Shown here in pieces: positions 1 through 14,800 of a DNA stretch of 64,000 bases (its first letter is position 1; every line of letters begins with the position of its first letter). The stretch is from Aphis gossypii (lineage: Eukaryota > Arthropoda > Insecta > Hemiptera > Aphididae). The stretch spans positions 72,083,260-72,147,259 of the forward strand of contig NC_065530.1 of assembly GCF_020184175.1 (NCBI RefSeq), written 5' to 3'. A program made the translations under genes and the position numbers. A model generated the notes under the pieces. That model did not search any database, was not told the origin of the DNA, and was given only the letters and a program-made list of their open reading frames with translations.

Positions 1-2811
1 ATTTTAATTATTTGCATAATATTTGTAAATTATTATAAAACAGTAAGTTATATAGTGATTGTAGAAATAATGAAGATTCCTATTAGAACTTATCAATCAA
101 TCGCTCATAATATTCATTAAATTAGCACGATTTGCTTGTTGACTTATTAGGATATAAACCAAACTGTACTTATGATACATATTATATGTGTTATTCAATG
201 TTTCTGTTAGTTTATTTTAATAAAAATTCGTTTTATATTTTGATAATTATAATAATAAAATGTTTGCGCGTAAATATCTCTGTACAGTCATACATTAATT
301 ACTGCAGAATGTATATTCGCAGACGGTTATGTAAACAAAAATATTTCATATAAAACCGCTTCAGTGCTTAGTATAAATATAATATTCATATAACTCTGGA
401 ATTGTTTTAGGAACATGTTTTGCAGTATATATATTATACACTTGTATCAGCAAGTGAATAAATCACATACACGTACGTACGTTTATATGAAAAATAGCTG
501 TGGGGTTAAAGTCACGGAAATCTAACATTTTCAGTAGTGTGAGGAGGGTTAATTGAACGTTATATACTATGTTATTATTGTTATATATATATATATACAT
601 TGCAGACCGTTCTGAATTATCGTGACTCATGATTTTTAATAATTTTTAGCCGAGTAATTTTAAAATGGGCTAATATGGCTGTGGTACCTGTAGTATACTG
701 TATACAGTGTATCGTGATATTTATTCGATACACGCGTGTACGGAAAAATGGTTTGAGTAAATTGGTTTTCGTTAAATTAACTAATTTATTTATTGTATAC
801 AAGGTACATCGATTTTATAATACGTTTATTACGCATTCAATATATATATATATATATATCATTCCTGAGTCCTCCGTGTAAGAACTCTACGAAAATTGTA
901 CGTCCTACAAGACGAAATTACTGCCGTTTTCCAAAGACTCGTGTCTGTTCCAATTAGTAATCGGAGTACTTAGTTTAATTTTTCCATTTCGTCGGTATAC
1001 TTTTAAGCAACGTGAACATTTCAATTCCAGCCGGTTCAATTGTAACTTCAATTATTATAATATTTAATCGTCGTCGTCGTAATCACGTCGAACCCTTTTG
1101 CGGAATATACGCAATATGGTCGCGACCGATGCGCCTGGCTCACGCGCGTAATAGGTGTACGGCGGATGCGCTGTGTCAGTGTAACTAAGTGATATAATAA
1201 CTGTTTACAATAGAACATTTAACATTATAAACACCATGCAAATACATGTTTATTACAGTGGTACGGTTCGTATTGAGCAAACAGTTTACAAGTCATAAAC
1301 ACAAAAATATATCGTGCACAAGGCGGAGAACGTTTCATTGTGTGCGCATCGAACACGAATAGGCACGCAGACACACAAGCTTGTTCGTTTATTTTTCATA
1401 TTGCCTATTTAATATTATTGCGTAATATTATTATAATCACACGTTTAAACTTTATTAGTTTATATCTAGTATTTTATCGCTCGTTTCGTTGTTTATTATA
1501 AATACAAATCCTAACCGAAACTACACATTAACCTGCATATATGAAAGCAGCACGCTTGGCATCAAAGAGTTCCGTGTAAAAATATCAGCATTGTTCAGTT
1601 GAGTGTTTTTATTGTTAAAAATTTAAAAAAAAAAAAAAATGTACTTCCACCAAAGCGATATTTAAATTGTTAGCGTCAAAATATCCGCAAAGTTTCATTC
1701 CATCAATTTAATTTTAAGTATTGAAAAAAAAAATCCTTTTAAGTAATCAAAATATTAAATAACTTTAAAATTCCGAGTACCTGTGGAAATGAATACGGAT
1801 AGCATTTTTTTGTTCCAATTTTCTCTTTCATAAAACAAAACGTTCGATGGATATAAAATATTGATTCCAAATAATTAATTCTAAATAAATACTTCAGAAA
1901 TGATTTTCAATGTTATCTACCTATAAAATAAAATAATATATTTAGGTATCTATAGGTAGAATATTATATATATAAATAAAAATATATTTCCTAATATCTC
2001 AAATATTTCGGTATTTTACTGTATTAATAATTATTCCCCGCTTAAAGTGTTCTAAAAGTAACAAATATTATAATTCACGAAAATTATAATATAATTGCAT
2101 AAACTTATTTCCAATAACATTTTTTGTTTCCCAATAACGTATGTTTTATTAAATATCAATTATGTTTCCATTTATCCAACACAGTATTTTACTTAAACTG
2201 CATGAGTTATAAAAAACATTTATTTTTTATAATTTCTTAAATATGTAATGAAATAAATTAATTTCAAGACGAAAAATAATCGTTAAAAAACTATTTTCGA
2301 TATTGTTCAGTATACCTATAACCTACTTTTAATTTGAATCTCTCGAGCTGACAAGTATAATATCTTATCTTGTGTTCCTATATTTTACCAATATACGTGT
2401 TTTAGTCTTATAATTATTGATCATGATTCATGAGGTATCTTTCTTCGTCAAATATTTTTCACGCTCTGCTGGTTCTTTGCATAATATACCTCACTGTGCC
2501 CCATACAACATGTGTGACTCCAATATTAATAATATGACGAACGAAATGATGCCGCTTGTATCTATAATAAACTGACTGTAAAATATCTGTAGTTCCCTTT
2601 ATCTCAGGTAAATTGCCTCGTTAGAGCTTATGACTTTTTACGAAATGTTAACATCATAAATTTAAACTCTGGACAGTTCCTAAGACCTCACCTGCGGAAT
2701 ATACCAACCAATAAAATAATAATAATAATAATAATAATAATATGCTTATGACCATTTGTATTTGTTATGCACTCGCCACCCTTTAAAAGTCACACTATGA
2801 CTATATCCACC
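1..2811. other. AT-rich non-coding sequence
   Basis: No gene can be supported here. The stretch is strongly AT-rich, has frequent stops in all frames, and the few open frames of 60-75 codons have no recognisable domain or coding-like composition. It carries short TA and poly-A tracts and an (AAT)n microsatellite at about 2713-2742. A slightly more GC-rich patch near 1070-1180 shows no ORF or splice pattern that I can defend. Confidence 0.6.
2713..2742. repeat. (AAT)n microsatellite
   Basis: About ten uninterrupted AAT units in AT-rich DNA, roughly 70 bp upstream of the target duplication of the hAT-type element. Its length is likely to be polymorphic. Confidence 0.9.
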
Positions 2812-2819
2812 ACTTAGCT

Positions 2820-3196
2820 TAACGTTTCTCAAATAGAGGGTCGTGAAAATGTTTGTTAGTTATATAAATTCTAAGATATTTATAATATTTTATACTGTAT
2901 ACATATAAATTTTAACAATTATAATGTTCTGTTAAGCAAAAAAAAAAAAACAAGCACACACTTTGCACACGCTTCATTATTAAAAATAAATTTGTAAAAT
3001 TATATTTATTATGAACCTATAAACTGTATACTCTATAGTATAAAGCAATAAATAATAAATGTAGGTGATAAAAATACTTTTGTTTTTTTAAAACTAGGTT
3101 TTTATTGATCCAGTGAAAGTGAAAACATGTTGGTCGCTATAGATTTTCAGTTAAAAATGTGAGTTGTGCTGTTAAAAAAGATTGAGAACCATTAAT
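2820..3196. mobile_element. Non-autonomous hAT-type element (MITE)
   Basis: A 377-bp AT-rich segment flanked on both sides by the same 8 bases, ACTTAGCT (2812-2819 and 3197-3204). Its two ends are imperfect inverted repeats: the left end reads TAACGTTTCTCAA and the right end, reverse-complemented, reads TTAATGGTTCTCAA. Termini containing GGTTCTCAA together with an 8-bp target duplication are hallmarks of the hAT superfamily. There is no open reading frame, so it would depend on a transposase encoded elsewhere. The perfect target duplication suggests it is not very old. Assignment to a particular hAT family needs a repeat library. Confidence 0.7.
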
Positions 3197-3204
3197 ACTT
3201 AGCT

Positions 3205-6200
3205 CGAGGATCAATGGTCAATGTAGAGTTTGATATGATATTAACTTTCGGCTAATGACGATCACATTTTATATAACTACAAAATTTTCTGGTCCACCTG
3301 GTTGTATTTTAAATTTTTTTTTGTGGAGATTTCGAATCGTAAGTCAATGTATATCAATATTCAATATACGTATCACATTAATACATTGTTACTCTGATAT
3401 AGTACTTTTATAATATTTGTTGTAGATATCACTGTCGATGTTTCTATGGCATTGCTCAAAAGATCAGCGCTTGCTCCAAAAAAAATTGTCAATTACTATT
3501 ACCGAGGGTGTAATAACAACATAAACCCATATTATAATATACATAATACATATAATAATTTTGGTTTTTGATAACACCTCGTGTTACCCGTACGCTGTAA
3601 ATTAGCAGACGGTTTAAAATAATTCCGCTCCATGAATGTTTATGCATAGGCACACGATTTTTGCTGTTCCTTTGATGTTGGAAGCCTAACCGGGTTCGAG
3701 TCAAGTTCGACGACCTGATTTGTCCCGTCGCTTCTAATTTTATGCGCCTAAAGTACACACATACACACGTATATATATATATATTATATCTAATATATGC
3801 GTACGCTTATACTGACGGTTTTCAACGTCTAGGCGTGTCTGCGTTTGATGGCGAAGGACAGTAGTTGAAACTTTTGAACTTTAGGCGAGAAATAGGGGAA
3901 CAACTAAAACACGTCGCTGTGACGTGGGCCGAGAAAATTGTACTATATAATATATATATATATATTACATATACACATATCGTACCTATCTAGAGAATGT
4001 ATAATCGATCAATAACCGTTTTAGAATCACACCGTATATTATACCTATGAACCTATACATATTGCGCATCGCGTCTTGTTTATTCGTCCGATCATCTATC
4101 ATTATTATCAAACAAATGCACGCTAATCCACTGCCTACGTATATATATATATATATATATAAACGCACATGGCGAATTCGAATTTATTCTACTGTGTGAG
4201 GGTGTGTGTATCATAAGTATCTTGGTCATCATTTCTACAGATGTTAAAACAAATATAATATACTCACAAAAACCTCAAACGCTGGAGAAATAGTATAAGA
4301 AAGGAATAATTTTATTCACCGGTGGTATTATATAGTGTAGCCGTGTGATGAAGATGGCTGCCTCAATACCATATGTAAGTGACTAAGGGTTTTTTTCAAG
4401 TCGTAGCGATTTAGATTATTTTCAATTAAAATTAAAATCGAATTTCTTACATTTATTATATTTCAAAATAAAGGCTGTTCTTTAAAAATTAAAATTGTAA
4501 CTATATATCTATGTGGAATTCATTATTATTAATACCTGCGCTGTATACTAATATGTTTCCAGTATCTATACTTCCATTAAATTTTTTATACCTATTACCT
4601 ATGTAATGTTATACTATATGTTCACTGAAATATACATGTATGTAATAGCCTAATGAAATTATGAAATCAGTCATTGTACACAATATAGACATACAATAGT
4701 GACCCGTCGGTCGCTGTTGTGTATAATTTCCAATCATTACGACATTACAGTGTTTGAATTTGGAAAAATGTATACTTTGACTGGGTCTTGTGCAGAACCT
4801 GTGTTATAAACACACTTAACCACGGTTATTATCTGTAGAAGATAATATGTTCAGGTGTAAGCATTTGAATGTTTTTATGAATGACCAGAAGGTATCAATT
4901 GAGTGAGTAGAGCCATTTTGTTTTTAAAGTATTGACATTTAAGATAATTGTTTTGCATTTTAATTTTCAAAATTTTTGAGATTTATTTTCATTTTTTTTT
5001 ATGGTAGATTGAATAAGAATACAGTTGTACTACGGAAAGAAATGAATAGGTTCGTCTAACTAATAATTGTAAATCAATTTAAATATTTTGAAAATATTAT
5101 TCTGTATAGTAATCAATAATATATGTTGTAGTAAAAATTATCGATAAATTATATATTTTTAACTAAAACAAAATACATAGAATATTTCATATGACTATAA
5201 ATTAATTAAGAAGAAGAAAAAAATTTTGAAAGTTAAACCATGTTAAAAGAATGTCAATTGAAATAGCTAATGAAAGTTTCTATGATTTTTCGAATAAAAC
5301 CAAAAATTTTAATTCGTTGGAGAATTAAATGTACCTAATTTTATGTAATTTTGTAGAAATTTATATTTCAGATGTTCAAAAAATGTTTTTCTTTAATGAC
5401 GTTTGATTGTTTTATTTTGGTTTGAGGAAAAACTTATGAAAAGCTTAGTATTGAATTTTTTAACATTAAGTGTAAATAATTAAAATCTTATGGATTTTTA
5501 GATTTTTCCCAAATTGACGTATTTTGTAAAAATTTGAACATTTTTTTTTCAATTGAGAAAAATTAAATTTATAAGAAATCTTGTATTCAATTTTCTAGAG
5601 TTTTTGAGCAGCCAATTTTTTTTAAATATACATATTACTTGTATATATTTATTTAAAAATTTGAATTTCTGTAGTTATTTAATTTTGAATTACAGTAGAA
5701 TTTCACGTTTATTGTTCCGGGATTATTTTGATAAGTAATAGAATTAATTTAATGTATTATGAAATTTTTTGAAATTTCAGTGGCTTAAAAAATAACTTAA
5801 CACTTTTTGATATGATTTGAATCATTAGTCATATCACTCATAACTTACTGTGTTTGATAAAAACCTTTTCCCAACGGATTACGATTGATCGTTCGGATTT
5901 TCCAATGGTCAGGCGTCCATCATTCCATATATATATTTTTTTTAGTTAAACTATATAAGTACGTGTTATTGCAATATTTTTTTCATGATCCATTGTGGTA
6001 AATATTGGATGTAGTAGTTTCGCGTGTCAAATTCTATATATTGGTACATAATATTATAGCGGATGCTTGTGTTATTGGAGTAGTATTTTTTCTTTTATAT
6101 TTTTTTCTTTTGTCTATAGATTGTAAAATATTAACGGAAAATTACTCTAAGATTTGATGTATGGATAAAATTGAATTGTAAGCATTCTTATATTTATTAT

Positions 6201-7949
6201 TTATTGTCTTCTATAATTCTACCCAAAACATGTTTTGAAAAATTCAACAAATATTAAGTTTGATAAGAAAAATAATCCATTAGATAAAAAAATAATGCAC
6301 TTAAATTTTAAACTGATTAAATTAATTAGTTTATTGTTTGAGTTTAACATGACAAAATTTTAAAATACCAAGAAAATTTTGAAGAATATATATTTTTTTA
6401 AATCGGGAATGAAATCCATGTAATAATTATAATATTTTAGCCTGAGATACCTACATTGTTTACCGAGGGATCAAATTATGAGATAATTGCATTGCTCAAT
6501 ATAAATTATTATTATTATTATTATTAATATTATATTATTAATTAACCACTATAGTTTTTTCTAAAATTTGATTTCAGTTTTTTATTTTTTTTTTTCTAAA
6601 ATGTCTATCTAAATGAATCGATAAATGAATATTAGACCTAATTAGTTATAGCAAATATTCATTTAGACGTATAATTCAGTAAAACACAAAATCTATAAAA
6701 TAGTAATATTCATATAATTACGGTATGACTTATGAGATCGAATTAAGATATAAATTTATTTTTGTTTGCTATCATAAAAATATTAAAAACATAAAACTAA
6801 AATATTATGTTTGCATTAAAATTAATAGTCACACCATATGGCGTTAAAGTTATGCGTACTAAAGTGCATTTACCAAGCTCTGAATCGATAATTTTCAATT
6901 TGGATTTTCGTGTGGAGTGTATAATTAGATCACAACGAAGTGCGATTAAATGTCAATCTCGTTTTTGAATAAAATAATCTCTGTCGCTGAATTTACACGC
7001 AATACAATACTTACACAATTTATCGTCGAGTTAGTATAAAGAAACATGTGAAACGAGTAACTCAAGTACTCTGTTAAGATAGTTAACTGCAACTAACGTT
7101 AAGTTATTAATTTATTATGCAGTAATTATAAATCATTACCATGCTGATACACATTCATTAATATTATTTCTGCAAAAAACCATTAATCCTTTTAGAAAAA
7201 GTCACGTATTGTCTCTGTCTTACAAACATGTAACATAAAAAAAATCTATATATCGGTTTTTTATTACAGCTAGTTTATTTATAGTTGATATTATTTCGAT
7301 ATTCATCGAATTTTCCGGATGTAATAAAATAAACTGTATTCAAGTGAACATATTATATTATATTATATATTTTCTATGCTTGTGTTTAAAACGAGTATTT
7401 ATATAAATATTTTTTAAATTCATAAATCATAATACTCAATTAAAAATAAGAATATAAAAAATTCATCTCTCTAACATTGTTTACCTATTATACTTTCTTC
7501 TACGAATTCTATTATAATTCATAAGTAAACGTATTCTTATATTACCTATAAATGAACTATATAGTAAGAACCCTGTACATAGATTCACTATGTTACACGC
7601 GTGTTAGACACGTGTGAGTACAACGTCCTCTTAATGTTTGTAACTCTTGTCAGAATTTTCTTTCGTATAAATATTAAATATGTAACTACTGTCTATTGTG
7701 TACAGGAACACGGTAAAATCATTTTTCTTATTTTAACGTTCATTACAACGAAATCAAATTTTGTATGTTTCTTCCTATATATCAAGTATGAGTGAATACA
7801 TTATACTATCGCGTAATTATTATTCGATTTCGTGAGGGAAAAAACTTATCAAGTCTTTGGTCATCGTCTCGTTAAGCTAAATAGCACTATCAAAATATTA
7901 TAACTTCTTATACAATGTAATCAGACTTCAACTGTGATTTTTCTATCGC
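3205..7949. other. AT-rich non-coding sequence
   Basis: No gene is supported. The sequence contains TA tracts (for example 4140-4161), an (ATT)n tract at about 6505-6526 and many homopolymer runs. The block at roughly 5200-5720 has the phrase-like A/T texture common in dispersed insect repeats, but I could not find a second copy in the window or defined ends. Open frames here are short, AT-driven and rich in Phe, Ile, Asn and Lys. Confidence 0.55.
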
Positions 7950-8055
7950 GTCACTTATATATCCACATCTTCTAGTCGGTCGTCGGGTTTTCACCGAAAC
8001 CGTAACGGGTTGCAGGAGGTCGGCTAAATAATGATATATTACGTACGTATACAGA

Positions 8056-8850
8056 GTGCACTGTAGCGACGAGCATGGATGTTTGCGGTGGAGGGTGGCG
8101 TTTTGTGGCGATGAGGTGGTATTTGTGGTGGAAGGGATGTTTTCGACGGAAGGGGTCGTGGGTTTTCGGAGGGACGGGCCGGCGGCGCGACGGCGTATAA
8201 GTGTGCCGCCGTCGCGCCGCTCGCGTTCCTTTTTAGCGACTACATACACTGCCACTATCCGCGCGTACGCACACCACCGACCGACCGAGTCCATCTCGTC
8301 CATGCCATTCAGTCGCACAACTGTTGCTCGACCGACCACGCCGTTCGCGCCCCTCCCCCGCAGCGTACGATCGCCGAAGTCATCCTAGACGATCTCGCCG
8401 GAGTGAAAATTTTGTCGCCGCGGATCGTGAATTATTTAATTTGAAATAAAATCTCTAATACTCGCCGACGCTCCACGTGTCGTCTCGTGTGCTGCAACCG
8501 TTGTCGTCATCGTCGTAGTCGTCTTCGATACCATCGTTTCCCTCCGATTGTCATCTCCCCGTTGTCGGGTTCTGTCTCGGGATCGTCTCGACGTGAGTGC
8601 GTGAGTTTACCAGTGCGCGATTCGTTCGTATCTATTTTTTTTTTTTTTCTATATCACGCCCAATACGAACCGCATCTACGCGTTTCTATGACGCTACGAC
8701 GATGATGCGATCGACGGCCGGCGAGACGACCGCCGAAGTCACAACGACGACCACGACCACGGTTGTTGTAGCCGTGTACGCGAACCGGATAATGCCGAAA
8801 TCTCATTGAACCCGACGCGACGTTTGAGTGCTCAACGTATACTCATACGC
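8056..8850 (+). promoter_or_regulatory. CpG-rich island, possible promoter and non-coding first exon
   Basis: Base composition changes abruptly from AT-rich to GC-rich with many CpG dinucleotides, and returns to AT-rich near 8850. On the + strand it contains a TATA-like TATAAG at 8196-8201, an arthropod-type initiator match TCAGTC at 8309-8314, and a strong splice-donor-like GTGAGT at 8593-8598. These would fit a 5' untranslated exon of about 280 bp spliced to a downstream gene. The KCNQ exon 9 kb downstream on the same strand is a possible partner, but this is inference. Open frames on both strands through the patch have no recognisable domains and look like by-products of high GC content. 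An unrelated gene is an equal alternative. Confidence 0.35.
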
Positions 8851-11800
8851 ATTCGTTGTTCTTGTTATTGGTATATTATTATATTATATATTTGACTGGC
8901 ACGCAGTGTCGTCGTTGTGTAGACGTTACGTCGCGATGGCTCGATATACATTATTCCTTTTGACGACATTTTACTGTACAACGTTTATATTATTGCCTTA
9001 TAATGATAATAACACTTATTAAATTACACAAGAGAACAATATCACAGATTAGGTGATACATAGTATTATACATATAAAGTTTCGTTGTGTGCACATAGTA
9101 TATTAGGTATTGTACATGGCGTGATGACTAAGTCAGATTTCGCGAAAACATTAATCGTAGAAATACTACCAATGAGTATAAGTAGTATATCGACGTTCTG
9201 GATACACTTAAGCGTTTGCCTTCGACGTTATAATAATTTATTATAGACAGGTTGGTGGAATACACTATGTTCGAGTTCTTCGTCAACGTTTTTCGTAAGT
9301 TATCGTTATTATTTATCGTCAAGGTATTAATTCGGCTAGTGTCATTTTGTCAAATTACTCAGAGATAATTTTTTTCTGTCTAAATTGTATTCATTTAGTC
9401 AAAGTTTTTTAAAAAATCCTGAAAATGAACGTGTTTATAATGGTTGATAGGTTTTCATCGTACATCGATACGAGACTATTTCGTATCTGTACTTTCTTAT
9501 ATTATATACCTTAATACCTTAATAATTGACATATTTTCGGCTATAAAAAGTTACTTAACAATAGTAGATTTAGTTACGAATTTGACGTATTATCGTGAAT
9601 AATTCACTTATACAAATGATAATATTAAAGTTGTAAATGAAAATACAATTGTTAATATTCACTGTAGTTGACTAATAGTGTAACGATAACGATGTGGTCT
9701 TATATTATGACAATGAAAACATTTTCATAATGAACTACCTATTATGTGTAACACAGATATAAAAACTTTATGATGAAGAATATAATATGGTCTCGTTGAA
9801 TTAAAATGTTTAGAAATTTTTCACCGCATTTATATTTAGTCTGATTATTTGGTTAAAAAAAAAAAAAATAATTATAATAATTTTGTATTCAACTAATTAA
9901 CGTTGTTATTAATTATTATGAACACTTTTAAATTATTCCTTACTCCTTTGCGTGCTAATATTTTTATAAATTGTCACCAAGTTTCCTTATAATTATTAAA
10001 TGTAATTAGCATAAATTTTAGAATTCGATATTTAATACTCGTTTGAGAAACTGTTTCATTTTATTGTCTTTACTTCATTAAGTACTTTCCATTACACCTA
10101 TTTATACGTTATATAATATAATATATAGTAATATAGATATATACATAGTGTGTACATTTATTTAATATAAAATATGTGTATTGGTTTAATGGATAGTGGA
10201 CACATTATTATTATTTAATAATATACCTACACTGGAAAATAAAAATATTTTTGACGAGACTATTGAAACATTTTTTTGTACATTTGTTTACTGTTGTATA
10301 GTCGTCATTATATTACTATATAAATTCCAAAAATAAAAGCATCTTTACCATTACAGCTGATCCTTTTGAAAAATAACACTTTGTACAGTTTTACAATAAA
10401 CCGTATTATAATATAGTGATATAATAATGTAATGTATTTCTCCCAGAGGGATTTTTTTTTGTTTGGTTATTTAAGAACATTAGTTTTCTTGGTTTAGATT
10501 AACAATATTTTTATTTGTTGCATACATTATATAGACATAATATGATATATTATATTTCTAACAACAACTTTAATATTTTTTATTTTATTCTTTAATTTGT
10601 AATAAATATAATTGATAGGTAAAACCATATAGGCACACTAATACACTACGCCCTACATTATATTTTGTTCGATAAAATTAAGTGCTTTTAATAATTATTT
10701 AAGCGTTTAAATTAATAAATTAAGTAAAAATATCGTAAATTATTGTGTTTATACTTGGTATTATGTTTGTCTCTAAATCAAGTAAAATCTTAAAATCTAA
10801 TGATGAGTAATGTTTTTTATAAATTATTCGAGGATCATTAACAATATGTTTAAGACTTATTTATCTATTTTTTTAAAAACTATTATTTATATTTTATTTA
10901 TACGGTTCGTAAAACTATATGTCTTTTTATGTTGTAGGTTAGAACATATTTTATAATAATATATTATTATTGGCGGCCAGTCGGTTGACTGCTCTTTAGT
11001 TTTTGCCTAATTCAATTGTTTTTCAGTATACCATTAAATTATAAAGTTGAAATTCCATTATCCAATTCCAACCAACTTTGATAAGTGATTAAACGATTAT
11101 TAATGATGTAAACTGTAAACTAAATGGACTGCTTATTATATCGTGGAAATATTATGTTGACCTGTGTATTTTCGACCAGTATAACACGCGTTATATTATA
11201 TCTAGAATTGTATTATCGATCACAAAATTGAATACGTGATCTAATCGAACAAATTAAATTGTTTCACCGTTCAATTTCGAACCAACTTTTTTAACATTTC
11301 AAAGATATTTTAAAGTATATTATTTTTTATTTTTAGTCACATAAAAATTATTCCGTAAATTTTATTCTACCAATTTGCTAAACAATTTATAAAATATTTA
11401 TAATATATAATAATAATAAATTATGTATAATTTATAAAATAATACAATTAATTATTATTGAAAAATGTAATGAAATTTATTTAATATATAAATAAAATTT
11501 AAATTATTCATGATTAATAATTAAAAAAAAAAAAATGAAAATAACAGATAAAACGTAAAGCTTAATATGTATATTTAATTTTGAAACCAATATGAATTAT
11601 AAAATGGAGGGTATTATTATGTTGACATTTTTGGAGAAAAAAGAATTAATATAATATGACCATTTGGGACAGGAAAAATAAAGGTATTTTAAATTTAGTT
11701 TTACGTAAAAGATAATTAATTATGTATAGTTAATTATAGTTATATTAAATATAAATATTAAATTATATATAATTGTTACTCATCATTGTAATCATACACA

Positions 11801-14800
11801 AATTAGTGTTTCTTAATTTTTCTTTATTCACTATAAAAAGTTATGTTTATAAGTTAAATGTGTTTTATCCTTCTGTATTAATTATCGTGATAACATCATA
11901 TAAATTATCTTTAATAATTATGAACGTTGAACGAATTATTAATATATATTTGTTTTTTTACTTAGAGTCACTCTTTAAATTTGTTTTTTTTACATCTGTT
12001 ACAGTAATATAGAAACAGTTACCTACATCTTATGAAGTTATAAAATCATCAGAAAAATATTATTCAAAATAATACTCATTCTACGACATATTTAAATGTG
12101 TGTTCTAGATTTAGGTAAACATTATTCATAAATATCTAATGAAGACCAAGCTATTTATTATCGGCCTATGGTACTTCAGGAGTTCTCTGGTTTTCTTCAG
12201 TGTAATTAATGTTTCTGAGAGTCACATTAATTGACCCTGCTCAACTTAGCGTCCATTTGATTCTATCATTTATCCAAAATAAATGTCATTTTATGTGCGC
12301 TTGAAATTCTTAACTAAGAAAGTACTTAATGCAGGTACAGCATGTTATTTAATTTATTCAAAACGTCTGAATTTTAAAATGAATGAATTTATTTATCTAT
12401 TAGATATTAAATATTGTGAATAATATTTTTTAATAAATTTATTATAATCCTGTTATATAAATAAATGAATAAAAAAAAGTATACAGTGCCTGGATGCGAT
12501 TGATTAAAAATAGTATAATTATTATTAATTAAAGAATTATAATTTGTACGGCTATTTTATATTTATTTGTTGTATAACAGTCAATTGTATTTATATACGG
12601 TTTTATTTGGAGGGTTACTATTTAAGATTTTATGGTTATTCTCAAAATAATGAAGTGTCTCTAGTACCATTTTTAAAAGTGCATAATCCTTATTTGCACT
12701 TAGGTATACATAATAATAATAAAAAAAACCAATTTAAATTATTTAGAGTTAAATACAACACACACACACATACACATATATGTATAAATATAATTAAATT
12801 TTACGAATAATATAATTTATTAGTGTTTACATTTATGTAGTTAAAATTAAATACACAAAACTAATTTTTAATTTGCTTACCTAAACATTATACGAATAAA
12901 TGTAATACATTACTATATTTTAAATCACATATCGTTAGGTATGTTGTATTTTAAATAATTTTTTGTTTACAATTTCTTTTAATATATTCATTTAAAACTT
13001 TTAAAACAGTATCTTCTGAATATTTCCATAAATATATAAAAATTATTTTATTATTCAAAAATGTATCTTTAACATAAAATACATAACAACTTAATCTTCT
13101 CGTGTATATTTTGTATTGTTTGTAAACAATGTATAAACGGTAATGTATAAAATGCATTAACAAATAAAGAGACTGATTTTTAAATGATGTTAGAATATAG
13201 TATATAGTATATACCATTATAACTTCTCTTTTAATCATTTTACGGATTTTTTATTCTTATCTCTTATCTCGTTTTTATATATTTTCTCATTTTCTACTAG
13301 TACTTTAATAAATTAACCGTTGTATAAAAATAACATTCCATTGAGATATCCATTAAAAACAATAATGATGAACAACATTTTTCTTGTATCTGTAAAATCT
13401 TATTTTAATACTTATAAAACCAAGCTCTTGCATAATTTATTATATTAATAAAATATTGAATAAACGTACATATAAACTAAATATAATTTATGTATAACTC
13501 ATTTAAGAATACGAGAAAAAATATAGTATTGATGGTACTTAAATACTTAAAAACATAAATAAATTTAATCTATAATAAACAAATTGAATAATAATTATAA
13601 TAAGAATACTATAGTAAAATGGAGTTATTAAAATGATAAGTATAAGTAATGAGCGTTCATTGAAATTCTTGAAAATTAATTCAACTTTATTTAAATTTTG
13701 TTTATGATTTGAACCATCTTAGTGGGTAATAAATAATAATCAAAGAAAATATATAAACCACTGTTAGTCCGAATTATTTAACTATCATAAAAGTTTACAA
13801 AAGTCAAAAAAATTATTGCTTATGGGCAATGCCAGTTATATTCTATTAAACATTTTGTAAATAGTTATTTATAAATTAAATGCAACTGTGAAAGGGTGAA
13901 AACTGAAAGAGACAAAAGTATCATAGAATAATGTGAAATAAGCTTTATATGTCAACACATTTGATGAAAAAGCTCAAGTTTTAGATAATATAAAATAATT
14001 ATATATATATATACATTTGTAAAATACATATTATTAAAAAGATTATTAGATACTTTGAAACACACACACACATTAATATATAAGTACCATAATATAATAT
14101 TATATAAGCAAATTATAATTGATATGATTTAAATAGAGAAGGAATTAGTGATATATAAAATATTATTTATATACAATAATTAATATTGTAAAATAAAACT
14201 AACTACAAAAACAATAAAAAAGAAACTATATGGCTTTAAACATGGCTCATATATAAACAAATAAATAACTAATTACTTATTTAATATTTGCCTAAACACT
14301 GCTTTAAAATCACATAAATGTTTTCCATTATTTTTTTTTAGAAATAATTTTTACTTCTTAAATTTCACTTCAGAATTTAATATAAATCGTGTTAAATCAA
14401 TTACATTACTAAACTTTATAATCGACAGATTTATTAAATAAAAACTTTTTAAAGTTGGTATTTTTATTTATTTTTACTTCATCATTAAGCAACATTCAAT
14501 GATTAGCTCTAATTATATGATATAATTTTAAATAATAATAATAATAATATATTAATTAGCAATACGAAAGTAAATGCATATATTTTTATTTCAAATAATT
14601 ATTTTTTCGGTGCCCTTACTAGTTTTTAAATTCCGAGTAATCCTATTGATGATAAATAACGAAACGTTTATTAGTTTTGGTCATTGTGTATTTTTAACAA
14701 TTAAAAACATAAAAGTTCAAACAATGTCTATTGAATATTCAACGTTAACTTGTGATACTCATAACCATGGGCCATATTTTATTTATTTAAAGCGTTATTC

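Noticed and set aside
7908..8388. Opposed 143- and 110-codon ORFs in the CpG-rich patch
   Set aside because: Both are explained by low stop-codon frequency in GC-rich sequence; neither has a domain, and they overlap each other on opposite strands.
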